A stretch of DNA of 64,000 bases from Chloroflexota bacterium (GCA_019873625.1 JAIOAW010000002.1:62001-126000); one strand, 5' to 3'; numbered from the stretch's first letter, positions 17,302 to 28,777 are shown. A program made the numbers and translations. The notes: generated by a model from the sequence alone, not told the origin.

Positions 17302-18581
17302 GTATGAGAATCGTCATCATCGGCAACTCGGCTACGGCGGTCGGCGCCGTGGAATCCATCCGCCAATATGATCAGGCCGCCGAGGTGATGATCATTTCCG
17401 AAGAACCGCATATGATCTACTCGCGGCCTCTGCTTTCGCACTATCTCGCGGGAGAGATCGAACGGCCTCGGCTGGCGTACCGTGGGGCCGATTTCTATGT
17501 CAAACATCACGTGGCGGCCGTGTTAGAAGATCGCGTAACGGCCATCGAGCCGGATGCCCACAGGGTACATACGGCATCGGGGGCCGAATACGCCTATGAC
17601 AAACTGCTCATTGCCACTGGCGGTCAGCCCATCGTGCCGCCTACGCCGGGCCAAGAAGCAGAGGGCGTATTCACGATGACGCGCCTTTTGGACGCGGAAC
17701 GCCTTCTGACCTACCTGCGGACGCACACCGTGCGCCGTGCGGTGGTTGTGGGCGGCGGGATGATCGGGATGAAAGTAACCGATGCCCTCGTCAAACGCGG
17801 CCTTGAGGTGACGATGGTCGAACTGGCGCCCCTCATTTTGAGCGCGGCTCTCGATCAGACGGCGTCGCAAATGCTCTCTGGGCTTCTTCGGCAAGCGGGC
17901 GTGGAGATTCATACTGGGAACTCGGTATCGGAAATCGGCGCCCGAGGGGGCCACGTCGCCGAAGTGGCCCTGAAAGATGGGCGAACTCTGCCCTGCGATA
18001 CCGTCATCTTTGGCGTGGGCGTGCGGCCCAATGTGGAACTCGCGCGGCAAGCGGGCCTTCGGGTGAACCGGGGCATCGTCGTGGACGAGTATATGCGCAC
18101 GTCCGCGGTGGATGTCTATGCCGCCGGCGATGTGGCCGAGGCCTATGACCTGGTGGTGGATATGAATCGCACCGTGGCCATTTGGCCCAACGCCTACCGC
18201 CAAGGGATGATCGCGGGGGCGCATATGGTGGGCGTGCTGCGCCCCGATAAGGGGGGCGTGGCGATGAACACCGTCGAGGCGATGGGCGTGCCGGCGATGT
18301 CCATCGGGTATGGGAATGCGCCCGAAGGCGAATACGAAGTCGTAACCGAGTTGGATGCTCCCCGCCACGTTTACCGGCGCCTCGTCGTCAAAGAGAACCG
18401 CCTTGTGGGGGCCATCTTGGTGGGGCAAATTGAACGCGCGGGCATCTATACGGGCCTTATTCGCCATCGCATTGATATCAGCGAACACCGGCGCAACCTG
18501 TTGAGTGGGCATTTGAGCCTGCTCTCTTTGCCGGACCAATACCGCAAGCACGTGGTGCGCGGCGTGGGCATCGAAGTGTAA
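17298..18581 (+). CDS. FAD/NAD(P)-dependent oxidoreductase (rubredoxin/nitrite reductase-like)
   Basis: MRIVIIGNSATAVGAVESIR; VVVGGGMIGMKVTDALVKRGLEVTMVE; VDVYAAGDVAEA. Confidence 0.92.
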   Translation: MSMRIVIIGNSATAVGAVESIRQYDQAAEVMIISEEPHMIYSRPLLSHYLAGEIERPRLAYRGADFYVKHHVAAVLEDRVTAIEPDAHRVHTASGAEYAYDKLLIATGGQPIVPPTPGQEAEGVFTMTRLLDAERLLTYLRTHTVRRAVVVGGGMIGMKVTDALVKRGLEVTMVELAPLILSAALDQTASQMLSGLLRQAGVEIHTGNSVSEIGARGGHVAEVALKDGRTLPCDTVIFGVGVRPNVELARQAGLRVNRGIVVDEYMRTSAVDVYAAGDVAEAYDLVVDMNRTVAIWPNAYRQGMIAGAHMVGVLRPDKGGVAMNTVEAMGVPAMSIGYGNAPEGEYEVVTELDAPRHVYRRLVVKENRLVGAILVGQIERAGIYTGLIRHRIDISEHRRNLLSGHLSLLSLPDQYRKHVVRGVGIEV

Positions 18582-18596
18582 AAAGGGGGCAAACCT

Positions 18597-19754
18597 ATGG
18601 CTTGGGCAAATTGCGAAAATCGTTATAATGATGAAAGGGTTTCGAGCGCCTGCGGCTTGTTTGGGTTTATGGATACCACGGGCAAGCGGCACGATGGCTC
18701 GCGGGCTATTTTGGCTCTCCAGGCGATGAAAGAACGCGGCAATGGCCTCGGCGCGGGGTTTGCGGTGTACGGCCTTTACCCGGACTGGGCCGAATACTAT
18801 GCCTTTCACGTGATGTGCCGCGATGAGGCAGATCGCCTCGAGGTGGAGGAGTATCTTCGCCGATATTTCCGCATCGCCCACGCGGAGCCAATCCCCCATA
18901 CGCCGGTCAAAGGGATGGGAGAAACGCCTATCCTCTGGCGTTATTTTGTGGCGCTGGAGGGGGCCGCTGAAGAGGCTCAAGCCGAGGAAGATATCATCGT
19001 TCAGCACGTGATGCGCATCAACTCACAAATGGATGGTGCCTTCGTTTTCTCCAGCGGCAAAGATATGGGCATCTTTAAGGGGGTAGGCCATCCCGATCAA
19101 ATCGCCGAGTTCTACCGTATGGACACGTATCAGGGCTATCTGTGGACGGCGCACAACCGCTTCCCCACCAATACGCCGGGGTGGTGGGGTGGGGCGCACC
19201 CCTTTGGCCTGTTGGATTGGTCCGTCGTGCACAACGGGGAAATTTCTTCGTACGGCATCAACCGCCGCTTCTTGGAGATGCACGGCTATCTCTGCACGAT
19301 GCGCACGGATACCGAGGTGGTGGCCTATGCGGCAGATCTCATTATGCGGCGCCACGGCCTATCTCCCGAGTGGGCCGCGGCCGTGTTGGCTAGCCCCCTG
19401 TGGAATGAGATCGAGGCGATGCCCGAGCCGCAACGGGGCATCTATCGAGCCATCCGCCAAACCTATGGGCCGCTCCTTTTGAATGGGCCGTTTACGGTGA
19501 TCATTGCCCGCACGGGGCAGATGATTGGCTTGGGCGACCGCATTCGCCTTCGCCCACTGGTGGCGGGCATCAAGGGGTCGATGGTGTACATTTCGTCCGA
19601 ACTCTCGGCGATCCATCTGGCTGAGCCGGCCATCGAACACACGTGGACGCCTTTGGGCGGAGAAGCGGTGGTGGCGCATCTCGGCGTCGCGCCCGAGCCG
19701 CCCTCTGTGGGCTGCGCTGTGAGCGAAGTGGCCCCGGAGGTGCGCTATGCGTAA
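18597..19754 (+). CDS. Class II glutamine amidotransferase subunit of split glutamate synthase
   Basis: CGLFGFMDTTGKRHDGS nucleophile motif, HNRFPTNTPGWWGGAHPFG, VHNGEISSYGIN. Confidence 0.9.
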   Translation: MAWANCENRYNDERVSSACGLFGFMDTTGKRHDGSRAILALQAMKERGNGLGAGFAVYGLYPDWAEYYAFHVMCRDEADRLEVEEYLRRYFRIAHAEPIPHTPVKGMGETPILWRYFVALEGAAEEAQAEEDIIVQHVMRINSQMDGAFVFSSGKDMGIFKGVGHPDQIAEFYRMDTYQGYLWTAHNRFPTNTPGWWGGAHPFGLLDWSVVHNGEISSYGINRRFLEMHGYLCTMRTDTEVVAYAADLIMRRHGLSPEWAAAVLASPLWNEIEAMPEPQRGIYRAIRQTYGPLLLNGPFTVIIARTGQMIGLGDRIRLRPLVAGIKGSMVYISSELSAIHLAEPAIEHTWTPLGGEAVVAHLGVAPEPPSVGCAVSEVAPEVRYA

Positions 19755-20526
19755 AGAAGCCATAGCGGAAGGTACAGCCATCCAGGCGGATGCCGTGTTG
19801 GATGCCCAAGGGTTATACTATCGCGACTTGAACGAACGCCTCTATCATCTCGTTGAGCAAGGGGCGCGATCCATTGTGCTCAAGCATATCGCCGGGCAGC
19901 GCTACATTGGCACGAACCTGCAAGCGCCCGTCCGGCTGACGATCGAGGGCGTGCCGGGCAATGATTTGGGAGCCTTTATGGATGGCCCCGAAATCTATGT
20001 GATGAATGACGCCCAGGATGGCTGTGGGAACACGATGAACAGCGGCACGATCGTCATCTATGGTTCCGCGGGGGATATCCTCGGCCATTCAATGCGCGGC
20101 GGGAGCATCTTTGTGAGGGGAAACGTGGGCTACCGCGTGGGCATCCATATGAAGGAATACGGCGAGATGCGCCCGGTCATCGTCATCGGCGGCACGGCTC
20201 AGCATTTTTTAGGGGAATATATGGCCGGCGGGGTGTTGATCGTCCTAGGGAGCCATCTCGGCCCCAACCAGATGCACCCTTCGCGTTACATCGGTACGGG
20301 GATGCACGGCGGCATCATCTATATTCGCGGCCCATTTGACGAACGCTTCTTGGGCAAAGAAGTGGGCCTCGCCCCCGTGCAAGGGGAGGATCTCCTCCTT
20401 CTCGAGCGCTATGTGGCCCAGTTCGCGGGCTATTTCGGCCTGGATGCGGCCTCTCTTCTTCAAGGGCCGTTCACCAAGCTCTATCCGCGCACCAAACGGC
20501 CGTATGGCCGCCTGTATGCCTACTAG
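19747..20526 (+). CDS. GXGXG-domain subunit of split glutamate synthase (GltB C-terminal domain)
   Basis: Right-handed beta-helix repeats NDLGAFMDG, QDGCGNTMNSGTIVIYGSAGDILGHSMRGG, GNVGYRVGIHMKEYG. Confidence 0.9.
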   Translation: MRKEAIAEGTAIQADAVLDAQGLYYRDLNERLYHLVEQGARSIVLKHIAGQRYIGTNLQAPVRLTIEGVPGNDLGAFMDGPEIYVMNDAQDGCGNTMNSGTIVIYGSAGDILGHSMRGGSIFVRGNVGYRVGIHMKEYGEMRPVIVIGGTAQHFLGEYMAGGVLIVLGSHLGPNQMHPSRYIGTGMHGGIIYIRGPFDERFLGKEVGLAPVQGEDLLLLERYVAQFAGYFGLDAASLLQGPFTKLYPRTKRPYGRLYAY

Positions 20527-20546
20527 ATTTCCATAAGGAGGAACCC

Positions 20547-21329
20547 TTGCTGAAAGCCCTGACCCTGGATGCCCCACGCGAGTGCGAACGGATCGTCTCC
20601 TTTATCCGCCAGGAGTTCGAGAGGGCGGGGTTTTCCAAAGGGGTTTTAGGCGTCTCCGGAGGGGTGGATTCCGCCTTGGTAGCGGCCTTGGCGGCCCGCG
20701 CGTTGGGTGCCCCCAACGTGTATGCGATGATCTTGCCCTACCGCACGAGCAACCCCCAAAGCGAGGCCCACGCGCGGATGGTCATCGAGTGGCTTGGGTT
20801 GCCCTTTGAAAAGTTCGAGATTACGCCTATGGTCGAGCCGCTCCTCCAGCGCGACCCGACGATGGATGAGCGCCGCAAAGGGAATGTTATGGCGCGGTGC
20901 CGGATGATCGTGCTGTATGACCAATCTGCGGCGATAAACGGCCTTGTGCTGGGCACGAGCAACCGCACCGAGACGCTTCTAGGCTATTTTACCCTCCACG
21001 GAGACGGCGCGGCAGCCATCAAGCCCATCGGCCACCTGTACAAATGCCAGGTGAGGCAATTGGCGCGCTACGTGGGCGTTCCTGAGGTGATCATCGAAAA
21101 GGCGCCCAGCGCCGACCTGTGGGCAGGGCAGACGGACGAAGGCGACTTGGGCTTCACCTATGACGAGGCCGATCAAATCCTATACTGCCTGACGGAAGAA
21201 GGGCTAGGCACGGCGCAGATCGCCTCCTTGGGGTTTGACATCCACGTGGTGGAGGCCGTCAAGCGCCGTATGGAGGCCACGGCCTTCAAGCGGCTGCCGC
21301 CCCCTGTGTTGCCGCAGGCCAACCGGTAA
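20547..21329 (+). CDS. nadE: NH3-dependent NAD+ synthetase
   Basis: GVSGGVDSALVAALAARALG (PP-loop), GTSNRTETLLGYFTLHGDGAAAIKPIGHLYK, KAPSADLWAGQTDEGDLG; TTG start; no CN-hydrolase domain. Confidence 0.93.
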   Translation: MLKALTLDAPRECERIVSFIRQEFERAGFSKGVLGVSGGVDSALVAALAARALGAPNVYAMILPYRTSNPQSEAHARMVIEWLGLPFEKFEITPMVEPLLQRDPTMDERRKGNVMARCRMIVLYDQSAAINGLVLGTSNRTETLLGYFTLHGDGAAAIKPIGHLYKCQVRQLARYVGVPEVIIEKAPSADLWAGQTDEGDLGFTYDEADQILYCLTEEGLGTAQIASLGFDIHVVEAVKRRMEATAFKRLPPPVLPQANR

Positions 21330-21341
21330 CGGAGCAGTGCG

Positions 21342-22511
21342 ATGGCCAAGAAAAAGGGTATGCTGGTTTTGGAAGATGGGAGCACCTACATTGGAGATTC
21401 CCTCGGCGCCGAGGGCGAGTGGGTGGGCGAGGTCGTTTTCAACACGAGTATGACGGGCTACCAGGAGATCATCACGGACCCTTCGTATTGGGGGCAGATG
21501 GTCGTCTTTACCTGCCCGCACATCGGCAATGTGGGCGTGAACGAAGAAGATGTGGAATCGCGCCAGCCCTATGTTCGGGCCGTCATCGCCCGGCAAATCT
21601 GCGAACAGCCCTCCAACTGGCGCGCACGGCGTTCTTTGCCGGACTATTTGCGTGAGGCGGGCGTGCCGGCGCTCTCTGGCGTGGATACGCGGCGCATCAC
21701 GCTGACCATCCGCGAGAAGGGCGTGATGCGCGGCGCGCTCTCCACCGAGGATCTCGATGCCGAGCGCCTTTTGGAGGCGGCCCGCAACGCGCCGGATATG
21801 AGCGTCTTGACCCCGGTGGATGAGGTAACCTGCACGGAACCCTTTGCCTGGCGCGAGGCGGTGGATAGGGGTTGGATTTCGAAACTCTCTTACGATATGA
21901 GCGCCCCGCACCAAGGCTCGCCCCATGTGGTGGTGATTGACTGCGGCACCAAGCATAACATCTTGCGGCACCTGGTGGGGCTGGGCGCGCGCGTAACCGT
22001 GGTGCCCGCCCACGCCAAGGCAGAGGATATCCTCGCCCTGCGGCCAGATGGCGTCCTCATTTCCAATGGCCCTGGCGACCCCGAACGCGCCCCGGCCACC
22101 ATCGCCACGGCCCGCGCGTTGATGGGCCGCGTGCCGATCTTTGGCATTTGCCTGGGGCACCAAATCTTGGGCCTCGCGGCCGGCGCGCGCATCTATAAAC
22201 TGCCCTTCGGCCACCACGGGGGGAACCACCCCGTGATGGACCTCACCACGGGCGAGGTAGAGATCACCGCGCAGAACCATAACTATGCCATTGCTATGGA
22301 ATCGTTCGAGGCGCTGCCCTTTGAGATGACCCACCTCAACCTGTTCGACCATACGGTGGAGGGGATGCGCCACAAGACGTTGCCCATCTTTAGCGTGCAG
22401 TTCCATCCGGAAGCCTCGCCTGGCCCGCATGATAGCCTGCACCTTTTGCGGCGGTTCGTGGCCATGTTGGAATGCGCCACTGAGGGGGAGACGCATGCCC
22501 AAACGAACTGA
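21342..22511 (+). CDS. carA: Carbamoyl-phosphate synthase small subunit
   Basis: [71 protein letters not shown]. Confidence 0.96.
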   Translation: MAKKKGMLVLEDGSTYIGDSLGAEGEWVGEVVFNTSMTGYQEIITDPSYWGQMVVFTCPHIGNVGVNEEDVESRQPYVRAVIARQICEQPSNWRARRSLPDYLREAGVPALSGVDTRRITLTIREKGVMRGALSTEDLDAERLLEAARNAPDMSVLTPVDEVTCTEPFAWREAVDRGWISKLSYDMSAPHQGSPHVVVIDCGTKHNILRHLVGLGARVTVVPAHAKAEDILALRPDGVLISNGPGDPERAPATIATARALMGRVPIFGICLGHQILGLAAGARIYKLPFGHHGGNHPVMDLTTGEVEITAQNHNYAIAMESFEALPFEMTHLNLFDHTVEGMRHKTLPIFSVQFHPEASPGPHDSLHLLRRFVAMLECATEGETHAQTN

Positions 22512-25500
22512 CATCCACAAAATTATGGTCATCGGCTCAGGGCCGATCGTCATCGGCCAAGCCTGCGAGTTTGATTATTCGGGCACGCAAGCCTGTAAGG
22601 CTCTGCGAGAAGAGGGGTATTGCACCCTCTTGGTCAACTCGAACCCGGCCACCATTATGACGGACCCCCACGTGGCCGATATCACCTACATTGAACCGCT
22701 GACGGCCGAGGTGTTGGAGCGCATCATCGCCAAAGAGCGGCCCGATGCCATCTTGCCGACGATGGGCGGGCAGACGGGCCTGAACCTGGCCATGGAACTG
22801 CATCGCAAGGGCATCCTCGAGCGTTACGGCGTGGAACTCATCGGGGCGCGCGCCGAATCCATTGAGATTGCCGAAGACCGCGAACTGTTCAAGAATGCGA
22901 TGCTGGAAGTAGGGCTGGAGGTGCCGCGCAGTTATGCCGTGCGCTCGCTGGAGGAGGCGCGCGCTGTGATCGGCGAGATCGGCCTGCCGGCCATCATCCG
23001 CCCCTCGTTCACGTTGGGCGGCACGGGGAGCGGTATTGCCTACAACCGGCAGGATTTCGACGTGCTCGTGGAGCGCGGCCTCGATCAAAGCCCCGTGCAT
23101 GAGGTGCTCGTCGAGGAATCCGTCATCGGCTGGAAAGAGTTTGAACTCGAGGTGATGCGCGATGCGGATGACGAATTCGTCGTCATCTGCTTCATCGAAA
23201 ACCTCGACCCGATGGGCGTCCACACGGGGGATAGCATCACGGTGGCCCCTGCGCAAACCTTGACGGATAAGGAATATCAGGTGCTGCGCGATATGGCCCG
23301 CCGCGTGATGGAACGCGTGGGCGTGGAGACGGGCGGGTCTAACGTGCAGTTTGCCGTCCACCCGCGCAATGGGCGCATCCTCGTCATCGAGATGAACCCG
23401 CGCGTGTCGCGCAGTTCCGCCCTGGCGAGCAAGGCGACCGGCTTCCCCATCGCCAAAATCGCTGCCAAACTCGCCGTGGGCTACCGCCTGCACGAACTGC
23501 CCAACGACATCACGCGCGAGACGCCGGCCTCCTTCGAACCGATGCTCGACTATGTGGTCGTCAAGATTCCGCGTTGGAATATGGAAAAGTTCCCCTATGC
23601 CGACCCAACGCTCGGCACGCAGATGAAGTCAGTGGGCGAGGTGATGGCCATCGGGCGGACCTTTCTGGAGGCCTTGCAGAAAGGCCTTTGTTCGCGCGAG
23701 GATGGGAGAGATAGCCTATTTGACCCCGAAATCGCCGCCTTGCCCTTGGAGGAATTGGAGCGGTTGCTCCGCGTGCCCAACCCAGAGCGCATCTTTGCCA
23801 TCGTCCCCGCGTTGGATAAGGGTATGACCGTGGCTGATATCGCCGAACTGACGGCCATTGACCCCTGGTTCCTCAACGAAATAGACCGTGCGCGGCACAT
23901 AAGGGACCGCATCGCCGGGCGTCGTTTAGAGGAGATAGACGTGCTCCTGATGCGCGAGGCGAAACAGGCCGGTATGACGGATTCACTCCTGGCGCGGCTC
24001 GTCTCGCCGCCCGTCTCGGAACTCGCCGTGCGCGAGTATCGCAAACGGTTGGGGGTTACGGCGGTCTACAGCCGGGTGGATACCTGCGCCGCCGAGTTCC
24101 CGGCCTTTACGCCGTACCTTTACAGCAATTATGAGACGATCTGTGAATCGAACCCCACCAACCGCCGCAAGGTCATCGTGCTGGGGAGCGGCCCGAACCG
24201 CATCGGCCAGGGCATCGAGTTCGATTATTGCTGCACCCATGCCGCTTTTGCCTTCCGAGACCTGGGCTATGAGACGATTATGGTCAACTGCAACCCAGAG
24301 ACGGTCTCGACGGATTATGACACGAGCGACCGCCTCTACTTCGAGCCGCTGACGTTGGAGCACATCCTCAACATCGTCGAACTGGAAAAGCCCGAAGGGG
24401 TCATCTTCCAATTCGGCGGGCAGACGCCTTTGAAACTGGTGCGCAAGTTAGCCCAGGCGGGCGTGCCCATCTTGGGCACCTCGGCAGATGCCATAGACCT
24501 CGCCGAAGACCGCGAACGCTTTGGCGCCTTTATGCGGGAGATCGGCCTGCCGATGCCCGAACACGGCACGGCGCGCTCCGCCGAAGAGGCCTATGAAGTC
24601 GCCAAGCGCATTGGCTACCCCGTCATCGTGCGGCCTTCGTACGTCCTAGGGGGGCGTGCTATGGCCATCGTCTATACGCAGGAGGAATTGCAGCAGTACA
24701 TCCAATCGGCGGTCAAGGTGGCCGAGGATACGCCCATCCTCATCGACCGCTTTCTCGAAGACGCCTTTGAGATGGATGTGGACTGCGTGAGCGATGGCGA
24801 GGAGGTGCGCATCGCAGCCATTATGGAACAGATCGAGTTAGCGGGCGTGCACTCGGGCGATAGCGCCTGTGTCATCCCGCCAGTGATGCTCGGCGAACAG
24901 GCCCTTGAGACGCTGCGCGACTATACGCGGCGGTTGGCCCGCGCCCTCCGCACAGTGGGGTGCCTCAATATCCAGTATGCGATGTCAAATGGTGTGGTCT
25001 ATGTCATCGAGGCCAACCCGCGCGCCTCGCGCACGGTGCCCTACGTGAGCAAGGCCACGGGCGTGCCCTGGGTGCAGGTGGCCTGCAAGATTTTGGCGGG
25101 CGCCAAACTCAAAGACCTGGATGTGCCCGACGAGCCGCACTTGCAGGGGCATTTTTGCAAAGAGGTCGTCTTGCCCTTTATCAAGTTCCCCCAGGAGCCG
25201 GCCATCTTGGGGCCGGAGATGCGCAGCACGGGCGAAGTGATGGGTATGGATGAGAGTTTCGGCATGGCCTATGCCAAGGCGCAAATGGCCGCCGGAGGCG
25301 CTTTGCCCACCTCGGGCACGGTGTTCTTGAGCGTGAACGACCGCGATAAGGCCAACCTCGTGCCCATCGCCAAGGAACTTGCCGAGATGGGCTTCAAACT
25401 CTTGGGCACGCGGGGCACGGCGGCCTACCTGCGGCGACACGGCTTGGAAGTGCGGACGATCCTCAAGGTGAGCGAGGGGCGGCCCAACGGCGCCGACCTC

Positions 25501-25734
25501 ATCATCAACGGCGAGATAGACCTCGTCATCAACACGCCCTTGGGGAGCCGTTCGGTGAGCGATGAGCACCGCTTGCGGCAGGTGGCCATCGCGCATGGAG
25601 TGCCTGTGGTTACGACCCTTTCGGCAGCCAAGGCCGCGACGCAGGCCATCCGCGCCTTGCGGAATGGCGAAATTCGCGTCAAAAGCCTGCAAGAGTATTG
25701 GCGCAGCCGCGCATACGGTGGCCCAATCCGGTGA
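22495..25734 (+). CDS. carB: Carbamoyl-phosphate synthase large subunit
   Basis: [41 protein letters not shown]; two ATP-grasp halves (second at [21 protein letters not shown]); C-terminal MGS domain. Overlaps the carA 3' end. Confidence 0.97.
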   Translation: MPKRTDIHKIMVIGSGPIVIGQACEFDYSGTQACKALREEGYCTLLVNSNPATIMTDPHVADITYIEPLTAEVLERIIAKERPDAILPTMGGQTGLNLAMELHRKGILERYGVELIGARAESIEIAEDRELFKNAMLEVGLEVPRSYAVRSLEEARAVIGEIGLPAIIRPSFTLGGTGSGIAYNRQDFDVLVERGLDQSPVHEVLVEESVIGWKEFELEVMRDADDEFVVICFIENLDPMGVHTGDSITVAPAQTLTDKEYQVLRDMARRVMERVGVETGGSNVQFAVHPRNGRILVIEMNPRVSRSSALASKATGFPIAKIAAKLAVGYRLHELPNDITRETPASFEPMLDYVVVKIPRWNMEKFPYADPTLGTQMKSVGEVMAIGRTFLEALQKGLCSREDGRDSLFDPEIAALPLEELERLLRVPNPERIFAIVPALDKGMTVADIAELTAIDPWFLNEIDRARHIRDRIAGRRLEEIDVLLMREAKQAGMTDSLLARLVSPPVSELAVREYRKRLGVTAVYSRVDTCAAEFPAFTPYLYSNYETICESNPTNRRKVIVLGSGPNRIGQGIEFDYCCTHAAFAFRDLGYETIMVNCNPETVSTDYDTSDRLYFEPLTLEHILNIVELEKPEGVIFQFGGQTPLKLVRKLAQAGVPILGTSADAIDLAEDRERFGAFMREIGLPMPEHGTARSAEEAYEVAKRIGYPVIVRPSYVLGGRAMAIVYTQEELQQYIQSAVKVAEDTPILIDRFLEDAFEMDVDCVSDGEEVRIAAIMEQIELAGVHSGDSACVIPPVMLGEQALETLRDYTRRLARALRTVGCLNIQYAMSNGVVYVIEANPRASRTVPYVSKATGVPWVQVACKILAGAKLKDLDVPDEPHLQGHFCKEVVLPFIKFPQEPAILGPEMRSTGEVMGMDESFGMAYAKAQMAAGGALPTSGTVFLSVNDRDKANLVPIAKELAEMGFKLLGTRGTAAYLRRHGLEVRTILKVSEGRPNGADLIINGEIDLVINTPLGSRSVSDEHRLRQVAIAHGVPVVTTLSAAKAATQAIRALRNGEIRVKSLQEYWRSRAYGGPIR

Positions 25735-27239
25735 GTGTGAACCTGACCATCGCAGAGTTGTGGGCCTTGGCTTTGCCCCCGCAGACCTTTCTCGCCGGGG
25801 GAAAGGCGGGCCTCGCGCGCTCTGTGGAGTGGGTGGTGCGGCTGCGGCCCGCGTTCCCGCTCTTCCCGGAACTGGGCGAGGGGTATTTGGCGATGGCCAG
25901 CCCTCGTGTGGCCCAGGAACTCGACCCCCGCTTTACCCTAAACTACTTGATGCACGAATTGGCTCGCCTGCGGGCGGCCGGCCTGGTCATTGATGAAATG
26001 GCCTCCCCCGAAGAGGCCGCCTTAGCGGACGCCTTGGCCCTTCCTCTCCTTTGCGTACCCCCGGAGGCCGATCTCCAAGCCGTGGAACGCGAGGCGATCC
26101 GCGCCCTCGTAGATCGCCAGGGGCAGATGGTGCGCCGCGAGGCGGAGGCCCGGGAGCGCTACCAACGCCTGTTCGCAGAAGGGGGGATGCCCGCCGTCTT
26201 GCAGAACCTGGCCCGAGCCGTGGGCGGCGTGGCCGAGATTCGCGATAGCGAGGGGACCCTCGTGGCTTGCGAAGAATCCGCCCTGGCGCGCTCCACGATG
26301 ATGCTCGAAGAGAGCGCCTTTCCCATCATCATTGGGGGCCAGGCCTTGGGGCGCCTTCTCGTCAAGGCGCCGAGGGATATTCAGCCCATCTTGATTGGCC
26401 TCTTGGCGCGCCCGGCGGCCGAGGTATGCGGTTTGGAGATGCTCCGCCAGGCAATGCGCGAAGAGGCCGAGGCCGAGTTCGGGGCGGATTTGGTCGAGCA
26501 GATCCTCGCCTCGTCGCTGGAGGAGCCTGCCCTCGCCGCGCGCCTGCGCCGCCTGGGGTACGACCCTTCGCCAGGAAAGCGCCACATCGTGCTCGCCGTG
26601 GGGGCCAAAAGCGCCAAGACGGCCTGCGCCCTGGCTGAGACGCTTGCGCGCGACCTGGCCTGGGCGGCGGAACGGGAGGGCGGCACGGCGGCGGCCTTGC
26701 CTTACCGCGACGGGGCCTTGTGCCTCCTTTCCTTTGGGATGGGCGCGCCTGAGCGGCGCGTGCGGGGCTGGCTGCGGCAAGCCCTGGCGGGCATAGGCAA
26801 GGCTCCTTGCGACCTCGGTGTGAGCCGCGCCGTAGAAGGCGTTTTGGCCCTGCGCGAGGCCATCGAGCAGGCGACGGCGGCCTTGGCCCTTGGGCAGCGT
26901 ATGAACCTCATAAGCCCCTATTACTATGAGGATTTGGGGCTATATCGCCTTCTTTTGAGCCTGCACGGCCGCGCGGAACTGCGGCGCTTTTATGAGGAGA
27001 CCCTTGGCCCGCTCGTGGCCTACGATCGTGCGCACGCCGCCGATTTGGTGCTGACCCTGGAGGCCTTTTTCCGCGAAAATGCCAACGCCAGCCAGACGGC
27101 CCGCGCCCTGAACGTGCACCGCAATACGTTAGCCTATCGCCTACAGCGCATCGCCGAGATTACCGGTCTGGACTTGGCTGACCCCGAGGCGCGCCTGGTG
27201 CTTCAACTGGCGCTCAAGGTTCGGCATTTGGCCGAGTGA
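25731..27239 (+). CDS. PucR/CdaR-family transcriptional regulator
   Basis: N-terminal PucR-like domain ([31 protein letters not shown]) and C-terminal [34 protein letters not shown]. Likely GTG start overlapping the carB stop (GTGA). Confidence 0.88.
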   Translation: MSVNLTIAELWALALPPQTFLAGGKAGLARSVEWVVRLRPAFPLFPELGEGYLAMASPRVAQELDPRFTLNYLMHELARLRAAGLVIDEMASPEEAALADALALPLLCVPPEADLQAVEREAIRALVDRQGQMVRREAEARERYQRLFAEGGMPAVLQNLARAVGGVAEIRDSEGTLVACEESALARSTMMLEESAFPIIIGGQALGRLLVKAPRDIQPILIGLLARPAAEVCGLEMLRQAMREEAEAEFGADLVEQILASSLEEPALAARLRRLGYDPSPGKRHIVLAVGAKSAKTACALAETLARDLAWAAEREGGTAAALPYRDGALCLLSFGMGAPERRVRGWLRQALAGIGKAPCDLGVSRAVEGVLALREAIEQATAALALGQRMNLISPYYYEDLGLYRLLLSLHGRAELRRFYEETLGPLVAYDRAHAADLVLTLEAFFRENANASQTARALNVHRNTLAYRLQRIAEITGLDLADPEARLVLQLALKVRHLAE

Positions 27240-27242
27240 GCG

Positions 27243-27263
27243 TTTTGTGCAGGGTGCACAAAA
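27243..27263. promoter_or_regulatory. Perfect 21-bp inverted repeat upstream of glnA
   Basis: ttttgtgca-ggg-tgcacaaaa; contains TGTGC-N5-GCACA at 27246-27260. Confidence 0.55.
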
Positions 27264-27411
27264 GAGGGCGTTCCAAAGGCTGTACAGCGTGCCCAACCGA
27301 TTCCGCGAAGGAGTATGCTATACTGGCGGCGTATGAACAAGCACGGCGCTTGAAATCGAGCAGGGCGCTCAAGGGGAACCGTGTTTCGTTCAAAACAGAT
27401 GGGAGAGAAAT

Positions 27412-28740
27412 ATGGCGATTGACAAAGAAGCAGTGCTCAAGGCCGTTCGAGAAAATGACGTCAAGTTTATCAGCCTCCAGTTCACCGACATCGTCGGGAT
27501 GATCAAATCCGTCACCGTGCCGACCAGCCAACTGGAGGGCATCCTGGAGAACGGCATCTGGTTCGATGGGTCATCCATTCAGGGGTTTGTGCGCATCAGC
27601 GAAAGCGATATGTTCCTGCGCCCCGACGTGCGCACCTTTTCCATCATCCCTTGGCTTACGCCCGAGCACCGCACGGCGCGCATCATCTGCGATGTGTTCA
27701 CGCCCGATGGGGAACGCTTTATGGGGGCGCCTCGCGCCGTGCTGGCCAAGGCCTTGGAAGAGGCGGCGGCGATGGGCTTTGATTACCTCGTCGGGCCGGA
27801 ACTCGAGTTCTTTTTGTTCGAGACCCAGGCCGATGGTACGCCGATTCCCGGCGCCACGCATGACCAGGCCGGCTATTTTGACGCGACCACCGATCGCGCC
27901 GTCGTCGTCCGCGAGGATATGATTACCGCGCTCGATTCCTTTGGCATCGAGGTTGAGGCGGGGCACCACGAAGTGGCCGCGGGCCAGCATGAGATAGACT
28001 TTCGCTACGGCAATGCGCTCCTCACGGCCGATGCCGCCGTAACCTTCAAATACGTCCTCAAGGCTATCGCCGCCCAGCACCGCCTGTATGCCACCTTTAT
28101 GCCCAAACCCATCCGGGGCATCAACGGCTCGGGGATGCACGTGCACCAGAGCCTGGCGGACGTGCGGACCGGCAAGAACCTTTTCTACGATGCGAGCGAT
28201 CCCTATCGCCTCTCGAAACTGGCCAAGCAGTTCATCGCGGGGCAGTTGGCGCATGCGCGGGGAATGGCGGCCATCCTTGCGCCCCTGGTGAACTCTTATA
28301 AGCGGCTTGTGCCCGGTTATGAGGCGCCCGTGTACATCAGTTGGGCGCGCATCAACCGTTCGGCGCTGATTCGCATCCCCAAGGCCTCTTCGCCGGCGGG
28401 GACGCGCCTTGAACTGCGCTGCCCAGACCCCAGTTGCAACCCCTATCTGGCCTTTGCCGTGATGCTCAAATGCGGGCTGGATGGCATCAAGAGGGATCTG
28501 CCCCTGCCGGAGCCAAGCGAGGAGGACCTGTACGAATCCGAATCGGCCCGCCGGGCTTTGAAGACCTTGCCCGGCTCCCTCAAAGAGGCGCTCGATGAGA
28601 TGGAGAAGGATGAGGTCGTGCGCGAGGCGCTGGGGCCGCACGTTTATGAGCATTACCGCGAGGCGAAACTCCGCGAGTGGGCAGATTACTGCCTCGAGGT
28701 TACGGGCTGGGAACTTGAGCACTATCTGAATATCTTTTAG
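27412..28740 (+). CDS. glnA: Glutamine synthetase type I
   Basis: IVGMIKSVTVP, WFDGSSIQGF, RPDVRTFSIIPW, GPELEFFLF, AGHHEVAAGQHEIDFR, KPIRGINGSGMHVHQS, SSPAGTRLELRCPDPSCNPYLAF. Confidence 0.97.
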   Translation: MAIDKEAVLKAVRENDVKFISLQFTDIVGMIKSVTVPTSQLEGILENGIWFDGSSIQGFVRISESDMFLRPDVRTFSIIPWLTPEHRTARIICDVFTPDGERFMGAPRAVLAKALEEAAAMGFDYLVGPELEFFLFETQADGTPIPGATHDQAGYFDATTDRAVVVREDMITALDSFGIEVEAGHHEVAAGQHEIDFRYGNALLTADAAVTFKYVLKAIAAQHRLYATFMPKPIRGINGSGMHVHQSLADVRTGKNLFYDASDPYRLSKLAKQFIAGQLAHARGMAAILAPLVNSYKRLVPGYEAPVYISWARINRSALIRIPKASSPAGTRLELRCPDPSCNPYLAFAVMLKCGLDGIKRDLPLPEPSEEDLYESESARRALKTLPGSLKEALDEMEKDEVVREALGPHVYEHYREAKLREWADYCLEVTGWELEHYLNIF

Positions 28741-28777
28741 CCAATCGCCTCGCCGTTGAGCGATTGGGGCACGAGGA

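Noticed and set aside
17523-19007. 494-aa - strand ORF
   Set aside because: Lies opposite the clear oxidoreductase and amidotransferase genes; low-complexity His/Ala/Arg composition, no domain signature.
21204-22553. 449-aa - strand ORF
   Set aside because: Antisense to carA and the nadE end; no recognisable motif.
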